Origin: Sphingobacteriia bacterium
GTDB lineage: Bacteria; Bacteroidota; Bacteroidia; Chitinophagales; Chitinophagaceae
Direction of reading: 5' to 3'
Assembly (NCBI GenBank): GCA_015999745.1
Contig: JAECQP010000006.1
Span: 30,846 to 94,845 of the forward strand
Length of the DNA stretch: 64,000 bases
Positions within the stretch are counted from its first letter, which is position 1; each line of letters opens with the position of its first letter. This document shows positions 29,431 to 40,839 of the stretch, piece after piece. A model generated the notes under the pieces. That model saw only the letters and a program-made list of their open reading frames with translations. It made no database searches and had not been told where the DNA came from. Made by a program: the position numbers and the translations under genes.

Positions 29431-31869
29431 TTACGAATCAAATGGCAGATAAATAATGAATTCTGTACCTACCCCTACCACACTGCTTACGGTAATATCG
29501 CCTCCTAAAAATTGTACCTGAGATCTCACAATATAGAGGCCCATACCTTTTCCTTGTATATGAGGATGAAAACGTTTGTAGAGCCCAAACATATATGCCG
29601 CGTATTTTTCCAGATCCACTCCCATTCCATTATCCCTGAAATGAAGTACCAGCATGTTGTTGCTGATCTCCGACCAGATCCGGATTTCAGGAACAGCACC
29701 TGGCCGGGAAAATTTCAGTGAATTGACAATGAGGTTATGAAAAATATTCAGCAGGTATGCTTTTACTGTAAAAAATTTATGGATGAGAGAGAAATCTTTT
29801 TGAATGATTGCGCCTTTCTGTTTAATCAGATCCTCTATCCCCGCTTCCACATCATCATATACGGTGTTCAGGTCTAATTGTTCTTTTTCTTCAAACACGG
29901 TTCTGTTTATCTGAAGAATATAATTGATATCCTTGATTACATTATCCAGTATTTCAGCTGACTGGTAAATACCTTCCAGTAAAAACTGCTCCTCCGCCTT
30001 TGTTCCTGCAATTTTCAATGCTGCATTGAGCCCGAGTATATTAGATAAAGGCGCCCGTATATTATGCGATACGATATAGGAGAATTGTTCCAGGTCGCGG
30101 TTTCGTTGCAAAAGGTCGTGGGTAATTTTCTGCTGTTCCATCTCTTCTTGTTTCCTCCTGGTGATATCGTAGGCGGAAAAGGAGATCCCCAGTACCAGTC
30201 CACCATCCACCACCGGGTTTACATTAATGCTGTAATACTTTACTTCATGGTTTTTTGTGTAGGAAACCTCATACTCCACTGATCGCTTTTGTGCAATGGC
30301 CCTGAATAATGTTTTCTTCAGGTTATTTACCCTGTCTTCCGGAATCAATCGCAACAGGTTCTCCCCGGCGTTTAATGTAACGCCGAGCTGATTGGCATAA
30401 CCATTTTGTATGGACTCATTGAAGGAAATAATATTAAATGCATTATCCAGTAAAATATACCCCACTTCCGTATTCTTGAATATGGTAGACAGGTTGGCCT
30501 TGGACTGCAGCAATTCCTTGCTGGCTGCTGTTTTATCGCAATATTCCCCAATCATTTTGGCAAGCGCTTCCAGCAGTTTTTTCTCCTCATTCAGAAAGGG
30601 TCCGTCCAAATCTGTTTTATGCACGGATGAATAGTCTATTTCAACAAAACCGATCTGCTTCCCCATTGAAAAAATAGGACAGGTAATTGAAAACAGGCTT
30701 TTCTTATAGTTCTTTGAAACATACTCTTTATTATTCACATTTATTTTGGCTACACAATCCTCTATAAATTGCCAGTCAAGAGGAAGTATCCGGACAATCT
30801 GCGTCATTTTTTCATCAAAATGAAGGTGCTCGCTTTGAAGAATCTGGGTGGAATTGTACATCGTTCTCAGCTCTTTCATCCTTTCCTGCAGCAGATGGCG
30901 GGAATGTTCTTTTTCCAGCTTGTGCTGAATATTGTTGGCTGCAATACTTACACTATGTGCAATCATTTCCAGTGTTTCCACTTCATGCTCATCATATGCA
31001 TCCAGCCTTTCCGAATAAACCGTAAGCGCGCCCATTTTATCGTTGGCCAGTTGCAGCGGAATCACAATGGAGGATGAAATATTGTATTTTCTGGCAATAT
31101 TCCACCAGGGGCTGGTAATAGCTGAATGATGAAAGTCGTTAGTTATTACGGTCTTGTGCTCCAGCAATGCTGTGCCTGTCGGGCCTTTGCGTAAACTTTC
31201 ATCAGACAGGTCAATTTTAATTTCATCAATATACTCTGTAAGTCCATATTTAGCCAACGGGTATACTTGTTGGTCGGGATTATGTTCATCCGGGTTCAGC
31301 GAAACTACCGCCAGTAAATAACCACCCTCGCTAACCAGGCAATGACAAACCGAGTTAAACAGTTCCTGGAGGTTCACCTGCTTGGCTATCCTGTCGCTGA
31401 TCTGATTCCGGAGCGTCAGTTCCCGGTTGTATTTAAGCAGGTTTTCTTCGTTCTGCTTGCTTTTGGTAATATCTGTCTGAATAGCATTGAAGACCACATT
31501 TCCATCGGCCAGCACTTTTGTGGCGCCATAGAGATGAAACCATTTTACAGAACCATCTGCCACAATACATTTCAATTCCATGTCTAGGTTAGACAGGGTC
31601 TTGAAACAATTATTCCTTGCGTTCAGGTACTTTTCCCTGAATTCTACCGTGATGATATTGGTAATGATATCCGGATTGGCCATCACTTCTGCATGGGAAT
31701 ACCCAATTTGTCCGGTACAGGTGCTGCTGATGAAGAGGAGTTTCTGACCCCCTTCCTGTGTTGAGATCACCTGGTAAAAACCCAGTTGCCCCAGGTTATT
31801 ATTCAGCATGTCATAAAAAACCTGTAGATTATTGATAAATATATCCTCGTTATGCGATCCCATGTTCAC
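29431..31869 (-). CDS. PAS/GAF multi-domain sensor histidine kinase
   Basis: PAS-like segments; H-box QFSYIVSHNIRAPLSNILGL; FRDNGMGVDLEKY and GKGMGLYIVRSQVQFLGGDITV ATPase motifs. Confidence 0.92.
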   Translation of the reverse strand: MNMGSHNEDIFINNLQVFYDMLNNNLGQLGFYQVISTQEGGQKLLFISSTCTGQIGYSHAEVMANPDIITNIITVEFREKYLNARNNCFKTLSNLDMELKCIVADGSVKWFHLYGATKVLADGNVVFNAIQTDITKSKQNEENLLKYNRELTLRNQISDRIAKQVNLQELFNSVCHCLVSEGGYLLAVVSLNPDEHNPDQQVYPLAKYGLTEYIDEIKIDLSDESLRKGPTGTALLEHKTVITNDFHHSAITSPWWNIARKYNISSSIVIPLQLANDKMGALTVYSERLDAYDEHEVETLEMIAHSVSIAANNIQHKLEKEHSRHLLQERMKELRTMYNSTQILQSEHLHFDEKMTQIVRILPLDWQFIEDCVAKINVNNKEYVSKNYKKSLFSITCPIFSMGKQIGFVEIDYSSVHKTDLDGPFLNEEKKLLEALAKMIGEYCDKTAASKELLQSKANLSTIFKNTEVGYILLDNAFNIISFNESIQNGYANQLGVTLNAGENLLRLIPEDRVNNLKKTLFRAIAQKRSVEYEVSYTKNHEVKYYSINVNPVVDGGLVLGISFSAYDITRRKQEEMEQQKITHDLLQRNRDLEQFSYIVSHNIRAPLSNILGLNAALKIAGTKAEEQFLLEGIYQSAEILDNVIKDINYILQINRTVFEEKEQLDLNTVYDDVEAGIEDLIKQKGAIIQKDFSLIHKFFTVKAYLLNIFHNLIVNSLKFSRPGAVPEIRIWSEISNNMLVLHFRDNGMGVDLEKYAAYMFGLYKRFHPHIQGKGMGLYIVRSQVQFLGGDITVSSVVGVGTEFIIYLPFDS

Positions 31870-31879
31870 TACCCTGATG

Positions 31880-31895
31880 ATTTGAATAAATATAA
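31880..31895 (-). promoter_or_regulatory. Left arm of a perfect 16-bp inverted repeat at the divergent kinase/GH20 promoters
   Basis: ATTTGAATAAATATAA, reverse complement of 31969..31984. Confidence 0.6.
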
Positions 31896-31968
31896 TAAAA
31901 ATAAAAACATTATATATAAGGAATAAACAGGCACACTATCTTTTTTCTACATAAACTCCCGGTATCAT

Positions 31969-31984
31969 TTATATTTATTCAAAT
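31969..31984 (+). promoter_or_regulatory. Right arm of the inverted repeat
   Basis: TTATATTTATTCAAAT, 10 bp before the GH20 ATG. Confidence 0.6.
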
Positions 31985-31994
31985 TTTAACGGAT

Positions 31995-33896
31995 ATGATC
32001 TTAAAATTCCTCCCTTGCCTTGCATTTTTATTGTTTGCGCAGACTGCAGTTGCGCAGCTAGCCATCATCCCGGAGCCTGTTTCCATCGTTAATAAAACAG
32101 GGCATTTTAAGCCCGGCAAACAAATCAGCATCTCTGCAAATACGGAGAGGGCGGAGGTTCAACATATAGCCAGGCTGTTAAGCAATAAACTGGCACATGC
32201 AGGCTTGAACAGTTCCGTATCTTCCAATGCCCACACAGCAACAATCAATCTGATCCTTCATTCAGCACCCGATAAAAATCTTGGCAAAGAGGGCTACCAG
32301 TTAAAAGTAATCCCTTTACAGGGCATCAGTATTTCGGCAAACGAAGCGGCAGGGTTATTTTATGGCATACAAACCCTTCTCCAATTATTGCCGGAACAAG
32401 TAGAAACTAAAGATGGTTTAAAGAATCAACCTGTTTCCATTCCCGCGGTTGAGATTACAGACTACCCCCGGTTTAGCTGGAGAGGATTGATGTTCGATGT
32501 GTCACGTCATTTCTTTACCAAACAGGAAGTGAAGGATTTTATTGATCAGATGGTCAAATACAAATACAACCTGCTTCACCTGCATTTAACGGACGACGAA
32601 GGATGGCGCCTGGAAATTAAAAGCCTGCCTAAGCTCACTTCCGTTGGTGCATGGCGCGTAAATAAAACCGGCAGCTTTGGTACATTCTCCGTTCCCGACG
32701 AAAAGGAACCAAAAGATTATGGTGGTTTTTATACCCAGGATGATATCAGGGAACTTGTGCAGTATGCAAAAGAGCGCTATGTAAATATTCTGCCGGAAAT
32801 TGATGTCCCCGGTCATAGTCTTGCAGCCATTGCATCTTATCCCGAATTATCCTGTACCCCCGGAGCAGAAAATTACAGGGTTCGTTCAGGAGAAAAAATC
32901 ATGGAATGGCCTCCGAAAGGCCATTTTTATGGCCTGCTCGATAATACACTCTGCCCGGCAAATGAAAAGGTTTACGAGTTTCTCGATAAAGTTTTTACTG
33001 AAGTGGCGCAATTGTTTCCCTTTGAATACATCCACATGGGTGGCGATGAAACTGCGCGGAATTTCTGGGAAAAAACGCCCGCTATTAAAGAGTTAATGAA
33101 AAACGAGCAACTCAGCAACCTGGATGAGGTACAGAGCTATTTTGTAAAAAGAGTAGGCAAAATACTGAAATCTAAAGGGAAAAAACTGATTGGGTGGGAT
33201 GAAATACTGGAGGGGGGTCTTGCACCTGATGCGGCCGTCATGAGCTGGCGTGGCATGAAAGGCGGTATAGAGGCTGCTAAAGCAGGCCATGAAGTTATCA
33301 TGAGCCCATCTACCTTTGCTTACCTGGATTATATGCAGGGCGATAAAATTGCAGAGCCACCTGTCTATGCCTCCCTACGACTGAACAAAACCTATCAGTT
33401 TGATCCATTGCCTGAAGGTGTTGATCCCAAACTGATCAAGGGAGGTCAGGCAAATGTGTGGACCGAACAAATTTACAATACACGCCACCTGCAATACATG
33501 CTCTGGCCAAGAGGTTTTGCCATTGCGGAGTCTGTATGGAGCCCTAAAGAAAAGAAAGAATGGAAGCTTTTTGTACCAAAAGTAGAAACTCACTTTAAAA
33601 GATTGGATGCAGCAGGTATTAAATATGCGCCCAGCATATATGATCCTTCTTTTTCTGCAGCTAAAAACACCAACAACGAATGGCTTGTTACGCTGGCTGC
33701 TGAGATAGACGGGTTAACGATTCATTACAGTTTCGACAATTCATTCCCCGATCAGTATTATCCTCAGTATTCAGCTCCATTAGTGATACCAAAAGATGCA
33801 AAACTCATGAGGGTGGTAACCTACCGTAACGGGAAACAGGCAGGACGGATACTCAGTATACCGGTTGAAGACTTAAAGACCAGGAAAGCGATTTAG
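31995..33896 (+). CDS. GH20 beta-N-acetylhexosaminidase
   Basis: FSWRGLMFDVSRHFFTKQEVKDFIDQM; LHLHLTDDEGWRLEIKSLPKLT; LPEIDVPGHSLAAI; YIHMGGDETARNFW. Confidence 0.96.
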   Translation: MILKFLPCLAFLLFAQTAVAQLAIIPEPVSIVNKTGHFKPGKQISISANTERAEVQHIARLLSNKLAHAGLNSSVSSNAHTATINLILHSAPDKNLGKEGYQLKVIPLQGISISANEAAGLFYGIQTLLQLLPEQVETKDGLKNQPVSIPAVEITDYPRFSWRGLMFDVSRHFFTKQEVKDFIDQMVKYKYNLLHLHLTDDEGWRLEIKSLPKLTSVGAWRVNKTGSFGTFSVPDEKEPKDYGGFYTQDDIRELVQYAKERYVNILPEIDVPGHSLAAIASYPELSCTPGAENYRVRSGEKIMEWPPKGHFYGLLDNTLCPANEKVYEFLDKVFTEVAQLFPFEYIHMGGDETARNFWEKTPAIKELMKNEQLSNLDEVQSYFVKRVGKILKSKGKKLIGWDEILEGGLAPDAAVMSWRGMKGGIEAAKAGHEVIMSPSTFAYLDYMQGDKIAEPPVYASLRLNKTYQFDPLPEGVDPKLIKGGQANVWTEQIYNTRHLQYMLWPRGFAIAESVWSPKEKKEWKLFVPKVETHFKRLDAAGIKYAPSIYDPSFSAAKNTNNEWLVTLAAEIDGLTIHYSFDNSFPDQYYPQYSAPLVIPKDAKLMRVVTYRNGKQAGRILSIPVEDLKTRKAI

Positions 33897-35084
33897 CATG
33901 CCGGTAATTCTGGTGCTCACTTCCATACAGGCCCGGCTATTATGATAAGGGCATTTCCAAAAGCCGGCTTTTTCCCTGATCATCCGGGAACCATCTTCGT
34001 GGATGCCCCAGAACCACTCCCCGTTCCGGGAATCGCGGATATGATCTTTGATAAAATCCCAGCTATTGATTGAATGCCGGAGGTATTGCTCATTCCCTGT
34101 TAATTGATAGGCATTCAGGAAACCAACCATGGCTTCCGCTTGCGGCCACCAATGTTTTTCTCTATTAAAATGAAGATCGGCCTTGTTATATTCATACCAC
34201 ATTCCCCCGTCCGTATCAACGCCCTGAAGAGAAGCATTGACCATTTCAATCGCATTCTCTTTAAAATCAGCAAGCATCCCGGTATTCCTGATTGATGCTG
34301 CCGCTTCGTATAATAACCAGGCCGCTTCCACATCATGTCCAAAGGAAACAATACCTGAACGAATCTCCCAGGACTCCGAAAAAAACAAATGCTGCTGATG
34401 GGTTCGGGAATCGATTATATGCAGGCGAAACATATTGAGTAAAGAAAAAATAGCGGAAGCGAGTTTTACATCTTTCCAACTCTTATATAAACCTGAATAG
34501 GCTTCCAGTATATGCAGGTGCGTATTCATGCTTTTTTTCTCATTCAGGTCTTTTTCGCTTAAACGGCAATCTGCAACAGGGCTCCAGTCTCTGGATACTG
34601 CTTCAAAATATCCGTCGTGAACACAATCCCTGCAGTGCGCTTCCAACAATTGAAACAATTCAATTGCAGTCTGTAATGCCTGTTCATCCTTCCCTGCCCG
34701 GTAATATTCCGCCAGGCCGTATATACAAAAAGCGAGCCCGTATACCTGCTTTTTATCCTGTTCCGCCTTCCCATTGAAGTTCACCGACCAGAACATACCT
34801 CCGTGAACAGGATCCCTGAAATGGTTCATCAGATACCTGTAGGCGTTCTCCGACATAGTCAGTAATTCCGCACTGCCGGTGTGCAGATATGCGGCAGAAA
34901 AAGTCCAGAGTATCCTGCTGTATAAAACCAGTCCCCTGGTTGCTTCAGGATGAGCGGCGCCGAAAGCATCTATCTCTCCATAAAACCCGGCCGAATCCTT
35001 ATCCGGCATATTTTTCATCCACCAGGCAAGAATTGATTGTAGCTCCTTTTCTGTTTCTGCCTGGTACTGCTTCAGCTTTTCCAC
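33873..35084 (-). CDS. AGE-family epimerase, probable cellobiose 2-epimerase
   Basis: [33 protein letters not shown]-like ([12 protein letters not shown]); [33 protein letters not shown]. Confidence 0.9.
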   Translation of the reverse strand: MEKLKQYQAETEKELQSILAWWMKNMPDKDSAGFYGEIDAFGAAHPEATRGLVLYSRILWTFSAAYLHTGSAELLTMSENAYRYLMNHFRDPVHGGMFWSVNFNGKAEQDKKQVYGLAFCIYGLAEYYRAGKDEQALQTAIELFQLLEAHCRDCVHDGYFEAVSRDWSPVADCRLSEKDLNEKKSMNTHLHILEAYSGLYKSWKDVKLASAIFSLLNMFRLHIIDSRTHQQHLFFSESWEIRSGIVSFGHDVEAAWLLYEAAASIRNTGMLADFKENAIEMVNASLQGVDTDGGMWYEYNKADLHFNREKHWWPQAEAMVGFLNAYQLTGNEQYLRHSINSWDFIKDHIRDSRNGEWFWGIHEDGSRMIREKAGFWKCPYHNSRACMEVSTRITGMLNRFPGL

Positions 35085-36244
35085 TTCCGGTTTTTTTCAA
35101 TGAGTTGATTGATCCGCTGTACAGATGTAGCAGATCTAAAGCCATCTTCGGGCGTATTCATCACATAATCCAATAACCGATCCAGTGTTGTTTTGGCAAC
35201 ATGCATCCTGGTATCTGAAGAGGCGTAATAAATGTAAACCGTTCCATCCGGATCAACAGTCCATCCATTGGAGAACAATACATTAGATACATCACCCACC
35301 CGTTCTTCTCCCTCCGGAGCCATAAAATAACCTGCAGGTTTGTAAATTATCCTGGTGATATCCTTAAGGTCGGTCATAAACAGGTACAATACATAGCGCA
35401 ATCCTGCAGCGGTGTTTCGCACACCATGAGCAAGATGCAACCAGCCGGCTTTCGTTTTGATCGGTGCAGGGCCGAGGCCGTTTTTCAATTCATAAACGGT
35501 ATGGTATATTTTTTTATCGATCAATACTTCCTCAGAGATAACCGCCTTCGCGATGTCGTCTGCCAATCCCAGTCCGATTCCCCCGCCGGCATCTATAAAG
35601 CCGTCCTGCGGCCTCGTATAGAAAGCGTATTTCCCTTGCACAAATTCCGGATGCAATACCACATTCCGTTGCTGGGCAGAAGGTGTTTTCAGGTCGGGCA
35701 ATCGCTCCCAGGATTCCAGGTCTTTGGTTCTTGCAATACCGCATTGCGCAATCGCCGAAGACTGATCAGATGCAGGCATACCAGGCGCTTTTCTTTCCGT
35801 ACAAAATAAGCCATAAACCCAGCCGTCTTCGTGATGTACCAGCCGTATATCATATATATTGGTATCCGGCTCATCGGTTTCCGGCATTTGTACAGGGGCA
35901 GAACGAAACCGGAACCGATCGGTTCCGCTCTCACTTTCTGCAATGGCAAAAAAAGATTTCCGGTCTGATCCCTCAACTCTTGCCATCAACAGGTACTTCC
36001 CTTTCCATTTAATTGCCCCGGCATTCAGCACTGCATTAATCCCAAAACGTTGCATTAAAAAGGGATTATCCGTACAATCAAAATCATATCGCCAATCCAG
36101 GGGAACATGTTCTGCGGTTAGTACCGGATGCTGATAGCGATGATAAATTCCATTATTACTTTCAAGCCGGTTATTGGATCTCTCAATGAGCATCTCCTGC
36201 TCCTGCCTCATTTTTGACAATTGTTGGTCAAACGCTTTATTCAT
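35072..36244 (-). CDS. GH130 phosphorylase, probable 4-O-beta-D-mannosyl-D-glucose phosphorylase type
   Basis: [59 protein letters not shown]-like ([19 protein letters not shown]); [26 protein letters not shown]; start reassigned to MNKAFD at 36244 (ORF track begins at 36310). Confidence 0.9.
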   Translation of the reverse strand: MNKAFDQQLSKMRQEQEMLIERSNNRLESNNGIYHRYQHPVLTAEHVPLDWRYDFDCTDNPFLMQRFGINAVLNAGAIKWKGKYLLMARVEGSDRKSFFAIAESESGTDRFRFRSAPVQMPETDEPDTNIYDIRLVHHEDGWVYGLFCTERKAPGMPASDQSSAIAQCGIARTKDLESWERLPDLKTPSAQQRNVVLHPEFVQGKYAFYTRPQDGFIDAGGGIGLGLADDIAKAVISEEVLIDKKIYHTVYELKNGLGPAPIKTKAGWLHLAHGVRNTAAGLRYVLYLFMTDLKDITRIIYKPAGYFMAPEGEERVGDVSNVLFSNGWTVDPDGTVYIYYASSDTRMHVAKTTLDRLLDYVMNTPEDGFRSATSVQRINQLIEKNRKWKS

Positions 36245-36266
36245 ACTTCTTATTAAAAATTTAAAA

Positions 36267-38099
36267 CTAGTCCTCCAGTTTATTCCACCATGTTCTTTTA
36301 AGAATACCAATGATGACCAACAAAATAATTACGGTGATCAACAGCGGGAGTTTCATCCACAATACCACATACATCGGCAGAATGGTTAAACAGCATTGCG
36401 CTATAATTCCCAGAGACACGTTAAACATATCCAGCCCAAACCTTTTATTGGGCTCAAATCCGGGATCATCCTGTACAACCAGTTTGTGTATGGGTTGCCA
36501 GAAGCCCCAGGGTTTTACCGTTTTGTAAAAAGATTTCAGGGTAGCTTCTTCCGTTGGAACTGCGGTATACGTACCGGCAATACATCCTGCAATTGAAATC
36601 AGGAACAAAACAGGCCAGATATACAGGAAAAGGCCATCGTACATCTTCAAAAAAATCAGTGCTGCAACAATACCACTGGTCATTCCCCAGAAAAACCCAT
36701 TGGCATTAAACCTCCACCAGTACCACTTCAAAAGATTAGCAGCAATATAGCCCCCGTATAGTCCCCCTACAATCCACTGCAAAACGCTGTTTACATCTTT
36801 TGCAAAGAAACCCAGTATCACGCCGATTGTTACAACCAATACCCCAACTATATAATTGGCACGCATGATTTTTTTTGTGCTTGCCTGAGGATTGATGTAT
36901 TTGAGATACACATCATTAACAATATAGGCCTGGGCGGCATTCAGTGTTCCCGAAAAGGTTCCCATGAATGCACCAAGCAGCCCTGTTAACACCAGTCCCA
37001 AAACACCGACAGGCAAAAAATGATTAATAGCAGCTGGCAAAATTTTTTCAAAATCCGTACCGCCATCCGGCCCGGACAAGTTCAGCCGGTTGTAATACAA
37101 AAGCGCCAGCACCGTAATACCAATTACCATGGAATACCGGATCGGTAATAATACAATTGAAACAAAGCCTGTCATTTTGCTGGCTTCTTTCGGAGACCTG
37201 GTCGACAATACTTTCTGCATGTCATAGTTAGGCGCGGGTCCTGCAAGACTCGCAAATACACCTTTGAATAACATCATCATGAAGAAAATACCAAAAAGGC
37301 CAAAGCCATCCTCAGCTATCTTCCTGTTTGCATCCGGTAATATGGCACTCCAGTCGAGGCTCAGATTCCACCCAAAAAATGGGTTCATCCAGCCATCCGG
37401 AACATGCAACTGGTTTCCGTTGCTGTTTAAATGTATCATAGCAATTACCGCAATGGATATACAGGCAACCGTCATAATCATGTACTTGATAAAATCTCCC
37501 AGTACAATACTGTGCAACCCGCCAAGGATGGAATAGAACATGGCAAAGAGGGTAAACAAGATACCATAGAAATGCGCGGCATATTGTTGAGGGAGATTGA
37601 ATGGGATATAGGTTTTTGCCAATTCCCATGGAATGAACATTTCGATAAACTTACCCAGCCCGATAAATCCATAAGCCAGGAATCCGAAACAGCAGATAAT
37701 GGCAAATACCACCACTATATTGTGTGACCCTTTTACACCTGCTCCTGCCGTACCAAAACGGGTAACCAGCCATTCTGCACCGGTATTGGCATTGGATCTT
37801 CTAAGCCATTTTGAAAGGAACATCATCATGAACACCTGGTTAAATACAGGCCAAAGCCAGGGTATCCATATACTTTTCATGCCGTACACAAAACACAAAG
37901 CTACCATCCACATTGTTCCGCTGATATCAAACATATCACTGGCGTCGCTCAACCCCAGCATATACCAGGGTAGTTTCTTCCCGCCCATCATATAGCTTTC
38001 CTTGTTTTGCTTTGCCCTTTTGCGCATGTAGAATCCGATGAATACCATCGTAACCAGGTATGCTACTATTATTAAGAAATCCGGCAGTTGAAGCTTCAT
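36267..38099 (-). CDS. Sodium:solute symporter family protein
   Basis: 610 aa, about 14 [42 protein letters not shown]. Confidence 0.9.
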   Translation of the reverse strand: MKLQLPDFLIIVAYLVTMVFIGFYMRKRAKQNKESYMMGGKKLPWYMLGLSDASDMFDISGTMWMVALCFVYGMKSIWIPWLWPVFNQVFMMMFLSKWLRRSNANTGAEWLVTRFGTAGAGVKGSHNIVVVFAIICCFGFLAYGFIGLGKFIEMFIPWELAKTYIPFNLPQQYAAHFYGILFTLFAMFYSILGGLHSIVLGDFIKYMIMTVACISIAVIAMIHLNSNGNQLHVPDGWMNPFFGWNLSLDWSAILPDANRKIAEDGFGLFGIFFMMMLFKGVFASLAGPAPNYDMQKVLSTRSPKEASKMTGFVSIVLLPIRYSMVIGITVLALLYYNRLNLSGPDGGTDFEKILPAAINHFLPVGVLGLVLTGLLGAFMGTFSGTLNAAQAYIVNDVYLKYINPQASTKKIMRANYIVGVLVVTIGVILGFFAKDVNSVLQWIVGGLYGGYIAANLLKWYWWRFNANGFFWGMTSGIVAALIFLKMYDGLFLYIWPVLFLISIAGCIAGTYTAVPTEEATLKSFYKTVKPWGFWQPIHKLVVQDDPGFEPNKRFGLDMFNVSLGIIAQCCLTILPMYVVLWMKLPLLITVIILLVIIGILKRTWWNKLED

Positions 38100-38136
38100 A
38101 CTATAAAAATAATTCCCTCTTATATTGTTCTTTCCT

Positions 38137-39168
38137 TTATATCAATCCAATATCGTCTAAATAGATTTCCTGGAGCACACCGCTAAACTCCTGTATCGTC
38201 AAAGATGTAATAGTAGCAGGATTCCCCATGTTCGTCAATGGTATTTCAAGGTCAATCCATTTACCCACCTGTGTAATCGTATAAGTATAACCGGATGCGC
38301 TTGCACCATTAAAATAGATTTTTATTTTCTTATTCAGAGAATTGGCGCCTGCGTACAGGGAAAATTTAAGTTTTGTATTTCCGGTCATACTCAGGGCCGG
38401 TGTGGATTTTGTTACCCTGAATGCACCAAAGCCAACATTAAATTTGGTTTTGCTTGAATAGGAACCGCGCCTAACCGGGTCTGTATTCGTAAGGGTTGTG
38501 GCTGCACTGAATGAAGTATTACTCCAGGTTGCAGTGAGTGCGTCTGCAAAAATCAGATATTTATATCCGTAAGCAAGGCCCGATTTCACTGTACCGCTTC
38601 CTGTTGTCACATATATATATGCAGAACTTACTCCGGCCGGCACTTTCACTTTAATCTCCGTTTTAGTGCTTGAAACAATAATGGCATTTACCGTTTCAAA
38701 TTTTACGGACTGAACACCCCCAAAATGATTTCCTGTAATGGTTACTGTATCGCCGGCACTTCCCGTCATTGGATCAAATGAAGTAATGATCGGCGCCGGT
38801 TGCAGAATTTTGAAATTATAGGTAGCTGTTCCGTATTGGGTAGTTACAGTGATCGGGTTATCGGCAGGATCAGGCAACACAGAAGGTATCTTGACGGTAA
38901 CGGAAGTGTCATCCGCATATAATAGCGAATCGGCAGCCACCACCCCGTTGAAGTCAACTTTATAGGAGGTAGCCAGGTATTTACCTTTTATAATAATCCA
39001 GTCGCCATAATTAACAGCAGATAAAGCAAGGCTACGGTTCTCAAGATCTGTAACTGAACTGATCACCGGCGGCAGCTGAAGATTTGTATTATTACCACCT
39101 CCGTCTTTTTTGCAGGAAGCCGCTAAAAGCAGTATGCATCCTATAGAAAACTGAAATATCTTTCTCAT
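38137..39168 (-). CDS. IPT/TIG-domain surface lipoprotein (glycan-binding candidate)
   Basis: Lipobox LLAASCKKDG; ITSFDPMTGSAGDTVTITGNHFGGVQSVKF; located after susD. Confidence 0.85.
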   Translation of the reverse strand: MRKIFQFSIGCILLLAASCKKDGGGNNTNLQLPPVISSVTDLENRSLALSAVNYGDWIIIKGKYLATSYKVDFNGVVAADSLLYADDTSVTVKIPSVLPDPADNPITVTTQYGTATYNFKILQPAPIITSFDPMTGSAGDTVTITGNHFGGVQSVKFETVNAIIVSSTKTEIKVKVPAGVSSAYIYVTTGSGTVKSGLAYGYKYLIFADALTATWSNTSFSAATTLTNTDPVRRGSYSSKTKFNVGFGAFRVTKSTPALSMTGNTKLKFSLYAGANSLNKKIKIYFNGASASGYTYTITQVGKWIDLEIPLTNMGNPATITSLTIQEFSGVLQEIYLDDIGLI

Positions 39169-39198
39169 AAATTGAAGTATATAATTGAATGAATGGAT

Positions 39199-40818
39199 TT
39201 ACCAGCCTGGGTTATTGATTGTAATAGCCTGATTTGAATTCATCTCGCTCAAAGGAATCGGGAGCAGCAGATTGCGCAAGCTTCTGACTTTGGAAATGTT
39301 ATTTTGTCCGGAAGAGATCCTGTTCATCACCTGCAGATAGATCCCCCACCTGATCAGGTCAAAGCGGCGGATCCCTTCTAAGGAAAACTCCCGGGCTCTT
39401 TCTGCCAACACAAAACTTCTGAATTGTTCCACGCTCATTCCCGTTGTTGCAGCTGTTGCTCCCGCCCTGCTTCGAACGGCATTTAGTTGTGTGTATGCCT
39501 CAGGAGTAGGGCTGCCATTGGCCTCATTGGCCGCTTCCGCATAGATCAGCAGTATTTCAGCATAGCGCATCAACGGAAAATAGGCATCACTGTTGGCAAC
39601 TGTCCGATCATTCACATCTGCGTATTTTATTATGTACGACCTGTCGTCGGTAGTGCCGTTATTGGCATAAGTTACTCCACCCACTACCTTATATTTAGCC
39701 GCCTGCCAGGAAGGATAAAAATACTTTACCCCGGTACTGGTTTCATAATTGTGGGCAACACCGTCCAGTACCCGTTTGTCTGCCTCTTCGTAATCCTGGT
39801 AATGGTTGTTGGTTGCCCATACAGCCCCTCTCCCAAATGTTGAATATGCAGAAAAGTAGATACTCAGATTATTTACAAACGCGCTTCCCGCCAGGGATTG
39901 CAGTTCCCACATATGTTCCTGCTTGTTTCTGCCCGATACACTCCATAAATCTTTCCAGTTGGTAAACAAGGAGTATTCACCGCCTTCTATTACTTCCAGC
40001 GCCTTGTTTTTTGCCAGGGTAAAATATGCTTTGCTGTCCAAGCCTTCTAAGCCCGATACCACATTTTTTGCATGCGTATAATATCCGTTATCCGTTCCAC
40101 CACGAACCACCACATTGCCAGTTGCCAGGGAGCCGGATGCCATGGTCAGGTACACTTTGGCCAACATTCCTTTTGCAAGACCCCTGGTTGCCCGTCCGGG
40201 TTCACCTGCTTTTGTATCCGCTGCAGGAAGCAACATGGTTTCCGCCTGCTGCAATTCATCTATGATCGCAGCATACACATCTTTTACCGGTGATCTTGGT
40301 ACGTTGGCATTGGGATCAGTAGACAAGGATTTCAGTCTGAGCGGAATAGCTCCGTACAACTGAACCAGTTGAAAATAAGCCCATCCTCTTAAGAAATGAG
40401 CTTCCCCAAGGATTCTCTTCTTAATCACAGGATCTATGTTCTGGTTGATTTTTGCTACATTCTCCAATACGGTAGTGGCTCTTGCAATAATCATATAACA
40501 ACCCACCCAGGGGCCATTCACACCCCAATAGCCCTGCGGGTTACCGGCCCCGGAAGTTCCCATGAACCAGTCTACACCAGACACATGATCATCGTCCAGG
40601 ATCGTAAGGTTCCACATAGGCTGCAGGTAAAGATCATAGGAATACAACTCATTGTAAACACCATTGATAGCTGTTTTGGCATCACTTTCATTGGTATAAA
40701 AGTTGTTGGGAGAAATAAAAGAATAAGGAGTTTCTTCCAGTGCTTTTTTGCAGGAAGAAGCCAGTAACAGCAGTAATGGCAAAAGCAGGCTGCAGGAAAA
40801 TATTTTGATAGACCTCAT
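39199..40818 (-). CDS. SusD/RagB-like nutrient-binding lipoprotein
   Basis: LLASSCKKALEETPYSF; AHFLRGWAYFQLVQLYGAIPL; YAEILLIYAEAANE; FRSFVLAERAREFSLEGIRRFDLIRWG. Confidence 0.96.
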   Translation of the reverse strand: MRSIKIFSCSLLLPLLLLLASSCKKALEETPYSFISPNNFYTNESDAKTAINGVYNELYSYDLYLQPMWNLTILDDDHVSGVDWFMGTSGAGNPQGYWGVNGPWVGCYMIIARATTVLENVAKINQNIDPVIKKRILGEAHFLRGWAYFQLVQLYGAIPLRLKSLSTDPNANVPRSPVKDVYAAIIDELQQAETMLLPAADTKAGEPGRATRGLAKGMLAKVYLTMASGSLATGNVVVRGGTDNGYYTHAKNVVSGLEGLDSKAYFTLAKNKALEVIEGGEYSLFTNWKDLWSVSGRNKQEHMWELQSLAGSAFVNNLSIYFSAYSTFGRGAVWATNNHYQDYEEADKRVLDGVAHNYETSTGVKYFYPSWQAAKYKVVGGVTYANNGTTDDRSYIIKYADVNDRTVANSDAYFPLMRYAEILLIYAEAANEANGSPTPEAYTQLNAVRSRAGATAATTGMSVEQFRSFVLAERAREFSLEGIRRFDLIRWGIYLQVMNRISSGQNNISKVRSLRNLLLPIPLSEMNSNQAITINNPGW

Positions 40819-40839
40819 ATAACTATTTTTTAAAAATGA

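Noticed and set aside
36245-36310. N-terminal extension [22 protein letters not shown] of the GH130 ORF
   Set aside because: Overlaps the symporter stop; GH130 homology is consistent with the start MNKAFD at 36244.
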